From: Sphaeramia orbicularis
Lineage: Eukaryota > Chordata > Actinopteri > Kurtiformes > Apogonidae
NCBI RefSeq assembly: GCF_902148855.1
Contig: NC_043964.1
Span: forward strand, 27,143,285 to 27,207,284
Direction of reading: 5' to 3'
Length of the DNA stretch: 64,000 nt
Shown: piece by piece, positions 31,117 through 40,850 of the stretch
Layout: every line of letters begins with the position of its first letter
Position numbering within the stretch: position 1 is the stretch's first letter
The notes under the pieces: generated by a model
Told to the model about the DNA's origin: nothing
What the model saw: only the letters and a program-made list of their open reading frames with translations
The model's database searches: none
Program-made: the position numbers and the translations under genes

Positions 31117-31701
31117 CAGTGGTTCTCAAACTTTTTACAGTGGAGTACCCCCTGAAATATACTTTTTTAGCCAAGTACCCCCAAACTCTCGTTTCAGCAT
31201 TTTTGATTGATAAAAATCAGGCAAAATTTTTTCCTGTGCTAAAGGTGTCTGTTTATGTTTTCAAAACTTTGTATACAAACACCATATATTTAACTATAAT
31301 ATATAAAAAATTAAAAAAAAAAACTTTTAAAGTAAATTTTGTGTGCAAAATATAAACTGAAAAGTGCCCTCTTTCATTGATAAGAAAAATAAATAAATTG
31401 GTCATTTATTAATAAATGAACCTTTCATCAACAAAAAATAATTATGTAGCTCAAATAAACTCATCTTGAATAATATAAAATAGAAATGTTCTTAAAATGT
31501 TGCCAAAGCTTCAACAAGATGATTGACAATAAAACTATTGTATAAGTGTATTTATTGTGTTTTATATTTCAGCATTAATTCTCATTATTTATTTTGTATT
31601 CGGTACATGATGACTTATTTAATGTATGTAAATTTCAAGTACCCCCTGGGCTTCTTCCAAGTACCCCTGGGGTTACATGTACCCCACTTTGGGAACCCCT
31701 G
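31117..31701. mobile_element. hAT-like element in the ush1g 3' region
   Basis: The ends read CAGTGGTTCTCAAACTTTTT and GGGGTTACATGTACCCCACTTTGGGAACCCCTG. This is the fish hAT type whose flanks say 'AGTACCCC'. The flanking 8-mers TCTTAGAC and TCCTAGAT differ at two bases, so the insertion is not recent. There is no transposase. The first canonical AATAAA downstream of the ush1g stop (31388-31393) lies inside it. Confidence 0.75.
31388..31393 (+). terminator. Candidate poly(A) signal of ush1g inside a transposon
   Basis: This is the first AATAAA after the TAA at 30783, about 605 bases downstream and within the hAT-like element. A later AATAAA lies at 32847-32852 and could mark a long 3' UTR instead. 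Confidence 0.4.
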
Positions 31702-31709
31702 TCCTAGAT

Positions 31710-33878
31710 GATCAGTAATCTGCAGTTAGCCCATTTCAGTAACTTAGAAGTAATACCATAAAGGGATCAGGTCTATCCACAACTTTTGTCCAATTGACAA
31801 GCAAAAAGAGAAGTAGAATTAGTCAAGTTGATCCGGAACCATATGGTGTTAAAGAGCCATAAATCTGAAACCTAAAATGCCAACATTTCTGCCATATAAT
31901 TGTATTTTAATTCAATCCAGTCGAGACGTAACAGAATGTTATCATCCATATATTTATGAGACCACTACAGATTTTATTTCTAAATGTTACAAACATGGGT
32001 TCATTTCTTGTCTCCTCTGTGTTCTACAGATAATAAAGGTTGCTGTAGATGGTCCTTCCGGCATACGCTCATGCTTAAAGGTCAGTGGAGTATTGTGGTA
32101 AATGTCATGTATGGAGACCGGGGGCGCTTGATGATTTACCACTCTTGGTAACTCACTGCTAACAAAGCAGAAAGGACACTGTCAGAATGGACCTGTCGTG
32201 CAAAAGGAGACAAGTGAGATATAAATTCTCAGTGATGGTTGTTAGACATGGGAGAATCACTGATATGTCTCTTTGTGTTGTGCAGTTGTGCAGATGCATG
32301 GAAAACTACCATATGTGTCCCCTGCGCTGCATGGTTAAACAAACTGAACGAAAGTTATCTGTGCAGTGCCATGCTTTGTCACTGTATGCCATGTGGCATG
32401 GTGAACAGAGAGCTGATTGTCTGTGTCCCTGGAATGTGTTTGCCCCTGTGGGGTAAATCCTGCCACATCATGTGCCTGCATTGCTAGTGCCGAAGCATTT
32501 GCTTAAAAGCATCTTTAAATATAAACTTCATTTTGTTAAAGAATATCTTCCTTTCACTGTTTTATTGCTCATGTTTTACTTTTGCACATGTTTACATGCA
32601 ACAAGCCATGTCAGTCCAAGTGTGGGATCCTGGGGGAATATGAGGGCCAATTCCTTGTAGTAATTTTATAGGTGGATTAAGCACTATAAAACTTTAATAT
32701 ACTTTTTTTTTTTAAATGAAAGAAATACTTAAGTAGGTTCATAAGTCTTCCAAGAGTATTTATCTTTAGTGGTTTTTATTTACATACTGTAGATATGCAC
32801 AGGGACAGTGTTTAATATGATAGAGTATTTTCACACATTTAATTTCAATAAAAATTATGAATTAAAAGCTGTATCTGTGTCGTACCATCCTCACTTTGTT
32901 CAATATTAACAGTACTTCCTCTGCACAATGAAAATATGCAGAGTGTGTTATAAAAAGAGTCATTACCAAACAGTTGTCAGTGATGATAGTAAGGGAGATT
33001 CACACTGTTATGAAACTTGTAAGCCATTGTTCAGGAACAAGTATGTGAATGAACAGGAGACTGTTCATTGAACTGTTTACAGAGACATTTCCTGTCCGTT
33101 ACGCCTAGACTTGGAATGCACATCTTATGTTTTGGCATCTTCCGCCAATGATAATCGTCACACACTGACTGCTCTGACGGAACACACAACGGTTATTGTT
33201 ACTACATGACATGAAATCAGGAAATACTTTATATAAGCATCATTATCTGGAAGCTCCAAGCATCTGACAGGACACTGTTATCTGAAGGAAACACTGTGAG
33301 CCTCACACTAAAGTCTATGACCAACATCTGAAAAAGTAATTTGTGGTAATAAAAACTCAAACAGTTTCTTTAAATAATATTTGTATAATGAATTATGTTT
33401 GTTTGACATAGAAGTCAGATTGAATTGTTATAATTACTATTTTTATTGATGTCTTTTTTGCTAGAAAAAGTGCAATCTGTAAAATAAAACTAGGTCACTG
33501 GCTTGAAAAATAGAGGATGTTCACTCCCCTTCCTGATTGGGCCATAACACAGTTGTCATTTCCGTCTCATTGCTCCTCATCGCTCTGATCTACTTTGTGT
33601 CTTAAACTTGTTGAATGCAAACAGAGAAAGGCTGAAAAATGAGTAAGCTTCAGCTGGATTAGAACAAAATAGCTTGGGCGTGGCTCACAATTCACCGTTT
33701 ATTCATTCAAGATGTGGACTTGAAAAGGAAAAAAAGGCTGCTTTCTGTGCAGAATCAGGTCTTGTAACAGTCCAACACAAAGCTCAGTGGGTTCATGTTC
33801 AAACTGATTAGACGACTCGTGGTTTAGGATTAAGATTCATCCCGACTGGAACGACACGACAAAAGGTCACTCTCAAAC
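31710..33878. other. ush1g-trim16 interval, no gene supported
   Basis: It may hold the distal ush1g 3' UTR (AATAAA at 32847) and the trim16 promoter. Short cysteine-rich frames near 32187-32487 are not supported by splice context or family similarity. No further repeat is recognised. Confidence 0.55.
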
Positions 33879-36800
33879 ATGGCGACTATCAGCAGCGGCA
33901 CCAGTGAAGAGGATCTGAAAGAGAGTGTAAAGGAGGAGCTGATAGATTCCACTGGCCAGACTTGTCACTCATTGCTTCCTGAAGATGTGTTGTGTGACTC
34001 CTGCATGGACACTCCCAGCAAAGCCCTAAAATCCTGCCTGACTTGTTTGGTTTCCTACTGTGAATTGCATCTGAGACCCCATCTGGAAAAGGTTAAGTTT
34101 CAGAACCATCGACTGGTGGAGCCCCTCCACGACATCGACTGTCCGACTTGTGACATTCATTGTCTTCCTTTCGAGTGCTTCTGTCTGATGGATAACTGCT
34201 GTCTGTGTCTGGACTGTGCGAAAGAGGCACACGAAGGGCACATAACTGCATCTGTGGGGGAGGCGCGCGCAAAGATTGAGGTTTTTACAACAAAACACAC
34301 ACAGTGCAATTTATAACCAAGAAATTCTAGCTGTGAAATGATGGTTTAAACGTCAACTGCTGACAGACTTCCAGAAAATATGTGTCAGATGTTTTAGCAT
34401 GTCTTAGCCACATATGGTCTCATTGGAAAACCTGACGCAGCATGTGTTGCCCTGGGTTTTATTATGATTGTTCGCAGACTGAACTACAGCAGAAACACTC
34501 AGAGATCAGTCAAAGTGTGTCAGCAACTGAGAAAGCTATAACAAAGCTACAGAGCAACCATGATACAATTAAGGTATGCAAAGTATTACTCCATAATCCA
34601 TTTTCTGCAGATACTGTTATTCTGATGATTTTAATGTTCTGCTGTGTTCTTTTTCTCTGTCTTTTCAGTCTTCGGTGCAGGAGGTTTGTGCTGTCATTGA
34701 ACAACAGTTTTCCAGGCTGCAGACAGCTGTGCAGGAGGCCAAAAAAGGGGCAATGGCAGTTCTGGAGGGAGAGCAGAGGCAGGCCTTCAGACAAGCAGAA
34801 GGCATACAGGCACATTTAGAGCAAAGAAAAGGGGAGCTGATGAAGATTTTGGCTCAAATGAATAAGCTACCAAAAGCCAAGACTGATATTGACTTCTTGC
34901 AGGTAATGAAAAAAGAGGTAGTAAGTAATAGCAGATAAGTACAGATTTTATTATAGACTAGCAAATTGGGCAAACTGTCTCACATGATGTTAGGATTAGC
35001 ACAGGATGCTCTTTGAGGCCCAGTTTATTTTGGAGGCTGCTGTGTTTACAGTGCACACAGACAAGGCATTTTCGACAATTTCACTGAAAAAAAAAAAAAA
35101 AAAAAAAAAGCTTTGGAACGGCGAAAAGGAGCAGCATCTAATCTTCTCTTCCTGTCACGATGCAACCATGTAGGGTTGTTATGAGTCACAACATATGGCT
35201 ACATTTGTTGTGTCTACTTTAGGAGTACTCCCAGTGGAAAAAAAGAGAGGCAGACGTATCCCTGCCCAGCGTGTACGTCAACCAGATGGAGCATCTAAGG
35301 TCTTATGCCCAAATAGTGACGGATGCAACACAGGAACTGTGTGACCTAATGCTCTCCAGCTACAGTGAAAAAATGAACTTGATTTGCAAAAGTGGTGGGT
35401 GTATATCAGATTTTATGTTTTATTTCGAGACAATTTGCTTTAATCCTTTGTAAAAAAAAAAAATAATAATAATAATGTTTTTATTAATTTATTTCACTGT
35501 GTAAATCAAAGCTTGTTACAAATATGCTCATTAATGTCTCTATTAAATGATAAACCAGGGAATAAGATGCCAGAGTCTCAGCCTTCACCTCTTCCTGATC
35601 CACAGACCAGAGAGGACTTTCTGAAATGTAAATGCAATTTTTTTATATGCATGCAGCATGTTATACAGTTGTGGAAAAAATTATTAGACCATCAAAAGTC
35701 ATCAAAAACAATGGTTATGCAATCAAGTACTAACTCCTATGTGCATCATGTGACTAAAACAGACAGAAAAGAAAACATGGAATGCCTAAAAGTACTGTTT
35801 TTGTCAGTACAATGTCATAGATATTGATGTACAAACAGAAGTGATTTTGGTTATTATCAAGAAAACATGGAAAATGGATAGATATAAGCACTTAAATTAA
35901 ACTCTTATAAATTATTTTTGTTGTCATCATTATATTTGTCCAAACAAATGTACCTTTAGTTGTACCAGGCATTAAAATGAATGAGAAATTGAAGGAAACA
36001 AGGGGTGGTCCAATAATTTTTTCCGCGACTGTATTTGGTCCTGTCCATTTCATTGTGCCCCACTGGACCTAATACTGGAAAAAACATGAATGGCGTCAGT
36101 GGTGACAGATAAACCACTGATTGATCCCATCAGAATTGCGCTGATATATACAAGTATGATGTTTGTCCATTTAAAAACTGATTTTACAAGGCAAGGTAGT
36201 CTGTATTTTTTGTGATACACGCCACCAACACCCAAATGGCTGCTACTTTGGCACATTTTACCTTTCTTTGAGAGCAAAGTGAAAAAGTATTGAAAGAAAT
36301 GGAAATCCTTACAAGTCTGGTCATGTTAAACAGATCATGGAGAGAGAATGTTACGATACGGTTTATAGTTCATCGTCTTTCTGTTTGCGTATTTTCACAG
36401 TCTGACAGTTCAAAAGATTTTACACAAATTGTGACTTTCTTGGCTTGTAGAATTATGATTTAAATGAACAAACATTATATGTATAAATCACGGCACAATT
36501 CACTGTCTCTTGTCATTGACTGTAATACAAAAACCTGATGGGCCACAACTGAAAGGAACAGGATTTTGGTCTTTATATAACTGTCTTTCCCCTGTATGGT
36601 AGATGCCAGGAGTTTGACCTTTGACCCAGACACCATTCATCAGTTCCTGCGAGTAACTGCGGACAACAGAAAACTGACCAACACCAGCCCCTGGCAGCAC
36701 AGCTACTCAGACCACCCCAGTCGCTTTGAGTATTGGCGACAGGCGATGACTTCAGAGAGCCTTTACCTGGGGAGACACTATATCGAGGCCGAGCTGAGCG

Positions 36801-37138
36801 GGGAAGGTGCTCACGTAGGAGTCACGTATAAGAGCATCGACCGCAAGGGAGAGGAAAGCACCAGCAGCATCACAGGGAATGACTACTCCTGGTGTTTGGG
36901 GAGAAACAGCAGAGGTTTCTCCGTCTGGCACGCCGCTGTAGAGACTCCCCTGGAGGTCACTGATATCCCCGTGATTGGCTTATATGCAGATTTCCACAAA
37001 GGTTCAGTGTCTTTCTATAATGTAACTGATACCATGACACTCCTTCACAGCTATAAGGTCGACTTTTTAGAGCCCTTGTATGTTGTGGCATGGCTTAAGA
37101 AGAAAGACAATATTATTTTCCTGCTCAATGCAAAATGA
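33879..37138 (+). CDS. trim16: TRIM16-like protein (B-box, coiled coil, PRY-SPRY; no RING)
   Basis: There are six exons, 502 aa: 33879-34280, 34478-34573, 34669-34902, 35223-35394, 35559-35627, 36603-37138. The 96- and 234-nt exons are the classic TRIM coiled-coil exons. The first exon encodes an acidic N-terminus and two B-box zinc fingers (CDSCMDTPSKALKSCLTCLV; CPTCDIHCLPFECFCLMDNC) with no RING, exactly as in human TRIM16 (564 aa). The last exon gives PRY-SPRY, very close to TRIM16: LTFDPDTIHQFLRVTADNRK, SRFEYWRQ, SLYLGRHYIEAELSG, SIDRKGEES and NDYSWCLGRNSRGFSVWH. TRIM16 acts in the response to damaged lysosomes and oxidative stress and can have E3 activity by hetero-oligomer formation. 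Intron 5 holds a Tc1-like MITE. The gene is convergent with amn, 431 bp away. Confidence 0.93.
35666..36031. mobile_element. Tc1/mariner-like MITE, copy 2 (trim16 intron 5)
   Basis: The element is 366 bp with TA on both sides. It is the same family and orientation as copy 1 at 15531-15888 and matches it over its full length, with few substitutions and a small insertion. The right end reads TTTTTTCCGCGACTG. Confidence 0.85.
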
Positions 37139-37302
37139 TTCCCTTTCCTTTGTTTACTGGTGTTAGTGCCCAAAATACCAGCTGCCTTCCATGTGAGCTT
37201 GTAAAAGACGAATGTGGGCACTGTAAATGTTGGTTGAGATTGCATAACAAGCTTCAAAAAGTCATAATACTGTACATTTCTTGTCAAGAAAGTTAAATAT
37301 AC

Positions 37303-37315
37303 TACCATCTAGTGG
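37303..37315 (-). promoter_or_regulatory. CTCF-core-like site (weaker)
   Basis: TACCATCTAGTGG reads CCACTAGATGGTA on the minus strand, one mismatch from the CTCF core. It lies between the convergent trim16 and amn genes. Confidence 0.25.
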
Positions 37316-37569
37316 TAACAATACAACATGAATGTTCCCTTTGCACGAAATGGAATTTATTGTAACTTTATTGCTCTTAAATGTGATGATGAGTAAAAAC
37401 AAAGTACACATTTGCCAGCCAGTGATTTTTTTTTATTTGTCTCACACATTTAGTTTATTATTCAAAACTGCAGTGTCTGTCAGCAATTACACGAGTACAT
37501 TTTGTTTCCTGAATCCTTATAAACCTATCAGATTGTTTTAAAAAGCACTTTGGGAAATCATTAACAATT

Positions 37570-38967
37570 TCAAACATTAAAATCAGTTTCATGTTCATCA
37601 TAAACTGGATTTACGAAGTGTACACCTGTCTGCCTCATAGAGATTGAGTTGGTAACTTCAGTCCCATACAGACTAGGAACTTCAGGCATCAAAGAGGGTT
37701 TGTCAAACATGGGATTATCAAAGCCACGATCAATAGGTCCACCGAGTTCTCCAATGTCACTGCTCGTATGAAACATGCTTATGGATGGCATTTGAACAAC
37801 CCCCTTACGGACCAGGACGACTATGGTGACAATAAGTGAAAGCATTATTAAAACTCCAAACACAGCTCCAATCACCATTCCAGTGTTGGTCTGTTTGCTG
37901 TTGTTTCCAGAAGAGGTTTGAACTTCAGCTCCAGTGATTCCCAGGATAGAGCCCTGAGAATTAATGTCTTTCATTAGGTCCTGAACCAGAGCCTCTGCCT
38001 GAGAACTGCCTTCTCCATCTAGAATGACCACCTGGATTTCTGCTGATGTCCATAAAGGGATTATATTAAGTAACCTCTGTGACTGGAAGACTTTAGACAT
38101 TCCTAGCTGAACTGATGTGTATTGTGTGAGAAATCGATGCTGGATTCGTTGCCTGTAGGTCTGCAGGTTGAAACCAGAGTCATAATGTACAGTGAGAATT
38201 GCACCACACACATCACAGCAGTGTCCTGAAGGGCGAAGGGGCTTCTTGCAGGTTGAGGGAGTACATGTTACGGTGTTACAGATCCGTGGGAGGTTTGCGG
38301 AATTCCCACAGATGCAGCCAGATGGATCATCACAGGCTGACATTCCAGGAGCAACATCAGAAGACCCATGAAACTGCAGTCGGCCTGTGTGGGACTGGAG
38401 GTACTCGTTAAACTCAGTTCCATCAGAGCTATCAAACTTCTTCCCCAGCACAGACACAGACTTAACAGGGATTTCCTTTTCACTGGAGCTGGTATCCACT
38501 CTGAAGGAGGAGCTGGCTTTGAAGACCACATCGTCATGCTTACAAGGAACACTCTCCTCATGGACTGAAAATAGGAAGTTTTTCTGCTGCAGGTCGTCCA
38601 AAGTGGCAGCGGCCTGCCACAGGGCTGGGTTATACCACACAAGAGAATCTGAATTTTTGAATTTGGTAGTGACACCTGCTCCACAGTCTGGATCTTGTCC
38701 ACTAAGAACATAAAAACCAGCTCTGGAATTCAAGATGAACTCTCCATCAAGTGGTAGCTTCATCTCCCGTACAGCATGTGCAGATTCCACAAACACAGAC
38801 ACCTTCCTCTGGGCTGAAAACTGGACTACGTCGTTGCCACATGGAACAGCTCCTCTGTCCCAGTTGGTCTTATTCTCATAGTTAGTGTCAGGAATCCACT
38901 GCTTGTACAGAGCATTTGCTGCCCCGACAAGACAGAAGAGAAGAAGCATGTCTGGTGTCTTCAGCAT
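37570..38967 (-). CDS. amn: Amnionless, single-exon
   Basis: One uninterrupted frame of 465 aa covers the whole protein (human AMN 453 aa). A signal peptide (about residues 1-19) is followed by YKQWIPDTNYENKTNWDRGA, matching the mammalian start KLWVPNTDFDVAANW. Then come LPLDGEFILNSRAGF, DCGAG, VPCKHDDVVFKASSSFRV, DPSGCICGN and a cysteine-rich VWFC-like segment (CCDVCGAILT). A single membrane helix follows (about 370-392, MVIGAVFGVLIMLSLIVTIV), and the tail has two endocytic signals, FDNPMF and FVNPVY, as in mammalian AMN. AMN anchors cubilin at the apical membrane of kidney and gut for uptake of vitamin B12-intrinsic factor and proteins. Human AMN has many introns; none is present here, which suggests a retrocopy or complete intron loss with the coding frame kept intact. 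TATTCAG stands directly before the ATG as an acceptor-like site, so a 5' non-coding exon is possible. Confidence 0.93.
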   Translation of the reverse strand: MLKTPDMLLLFCLVGAANALYKQWIPDTNYENKTNWDRGAVPCGNDVVQFSAQRKVSVFVESAHAVREMKLPLDGEFILNSRAGFYVLSGQDPDCGAGVTTKFKNSDSLVWYNPALWQAAATLDDLQQKNFLFSVHEESVPCKHDDVVFKASSSFRVDTSSSEKEIPVKSVSVLGKKFDSSDGTEFNEYLQSHTGRLQFHGSSDVAPGMSACDDPSGCICGNSANLPRICNTVTCTPSTCKKPLRPSGHCCDVCGAILTVHYDSGFNLQTYRQRIQHRFLTQYTSVQLGMSKVFQSQRLLNIIPLWTSAEIQVVILDGEGSSQAEALVQDLMKDINSQGSILGITGAEVQTSSGNNSKQTNTGMVIGAVFGVLIMLSLIVTIVVLVRKGVVQMPSISMFHTSSDIGELGGPIDRGFDNPMFDKPSLMPEVPSLYGTEVTNSISMRQTGVHFVNPVYDEHETDFNV

Positions 38968-40838
38968 CCTGAATATTTGTGACGGACCAAGAGAGAATTA
39001 ACTGACCTTTGTTTCCCACCTTGTGACAATCATAAGTGCAAAATGGTCTAGTAAAGCTGCACTGAACCACATCAGCAGGTGATCTGTCAAAGATTGACGT
39101 TTGCAATAACAGACTTGCTTAGACAACATGTTTGAGTCTCACAGTTTATGTCTGTTTTTTTTTTTGCTAACCTTAGTGTCAAGATGACTTAAAGTCAACC
39201 CGTAAAGTACATTTGAGGCACATATTTGTTTTCCTTTTTTGCATAATTTACAGTTAAATACTTACTTGACAAAGTCATCCTGGCCTGTAGAGCAAACCCT
39301 TAGCTCAGTCTGAGTTGTGTTAAAAACTCTAGATTCTTTCAAAACAGTTAGAATGGGCGATGTCTTTGCAGAACTGAAGACTTTAAGTCTGCAGTGTCAA
39401 CTAAAATCAAAATGATTATAGTTGATTGTTCATTTAGATTGTTTGACCTTGGGTTATTTTCTCTGAACATATAAAATAAATCATTTCCAATTGCTGCAAA
39501 AGTTACACCCACCTACACATTTGTACTAAATACAAGCTGTTTGTGTCCACAGGACCTGAAAAAAATACAACTGTGCAAATTGTATGACTGTAGGTGCTGT
39601 ATACCTCCACTCTGTTCTCTTCTTACCTTGGCCTGCTACCTGGGCTTTAGAGTCTGTAGGGTGTGTTTGTGCACTGGGTTAAGGTTAGAGGTATAGAACT
39701 ATTGTATATTTTCTCACACTGTACCTCAGGTGTAAACTGAGGCTGGGACACAGGAAATAAAAAGCTTTGTGTGTGTGGCTAGTTGTTACAATTGTTAAAG
39801 ATGTCAAAAAGATCCAGTCGACCTAGAAATTACTTTAGACGAGAAAGAATCTTCAGAGAATAATGATGAAACCATAATCTATAGAATCTGAACTAAGGGT
39901 GGGATGCTGTTGCTGTATAAAATACACACTTACTTCAATATATGTCTGACTCTCCTTGACCAGCTATAGTGTGTGTAGGCGAGAGTAAAGTAAAATTCCT
40001 GATCCAAGTATTTTCATCATTCTAGGTTGTGGCCTGTAGCAACAAAAAGAAGTGCTGGAATATTTGTTGAGCAGCAATAAATAGAGAGACACAGAATACA
40101 TGTAGCAAATACAAGAAATACATGCAATACACATACAGTAACACTCTGCCCATTATTTTGTATGAGCTTGATTGTTGTGCACATACAACGATCAGCGATC
40201 AGCCATAGCATGTCCACAGACAGGTGAAGCAGTGATAGTATCTTTCTATGGTGGCACCTTTTAGTAGGTGGGCTATAAGAGGCACAAAGTGAATTTTAGC
40301 CCTCAGAGTTGATGAGGGAAAGGTAAGGGGACTTTGACAAGGATAATACTGTGATGGAGAAATAACTGAACCAGAGCATTAGGCGTTCACAACTGGAGTT
40401 TATGTAACTGGAGTTTTGCTTTAGAACTATATTACATCAAAAAAAAAAGCAGAGGTAAATAGTAAATATTAACCCTTATATGTTGTAAACATCTGTATCT
40501 TTACATGAACTGTTGGCTATATCTATCTTATTTTTAAAAACCGAATAATACAGTAGGTTCACCAGTCTCATGAATAAAAAAACAATAATAAAAAAATATA
40601 AATAAAAAAAGATATTAAAAAATAAACATGAAAGAAGAGTTTATTAAAGATTGCATCACATAAGCACCTAACCTAACGTATTTATAGTTTGAACGAACAT
40701 GTACATGTCATGTTGTACAAATAAAGTGATAGATAAATTATTAATAAAACATGATTTTTTTAATATCTCTTAGTCTTTTAAAGACTTTTTCACTGGGTTT
40801 ATTTCCCTGTTTGGGACGAATAATGTACTGCATGTATT
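38968..40838. other. amn 5' flank, no gene seen
   Basis: This 1.9-kb interval precedes the minisatellite. It should hold the amn promoter and perhaps its 5' UTR exon. The segment 40440-40800 is very AT-rich, with A-runs and no coding signal. Confidence 0.5.
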
Positions 40839-40850
40839 TTTGACGCTACA

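Noticed and set aside
32187-32487. Two overlapping cysteine-rich frames as a small secreted protein
   Set aside because: They overlap in different frames, have no convincing signal peptide or splice sites, and lie in the likely ush1g 3' UTR.
36596-37138. A separate SPRY-only gene starting at 36596
   Set aside because: The ATG precedes an acceptor AG, and the reading frame joins in phase to the trim16 B-box and coiled-coil exons.
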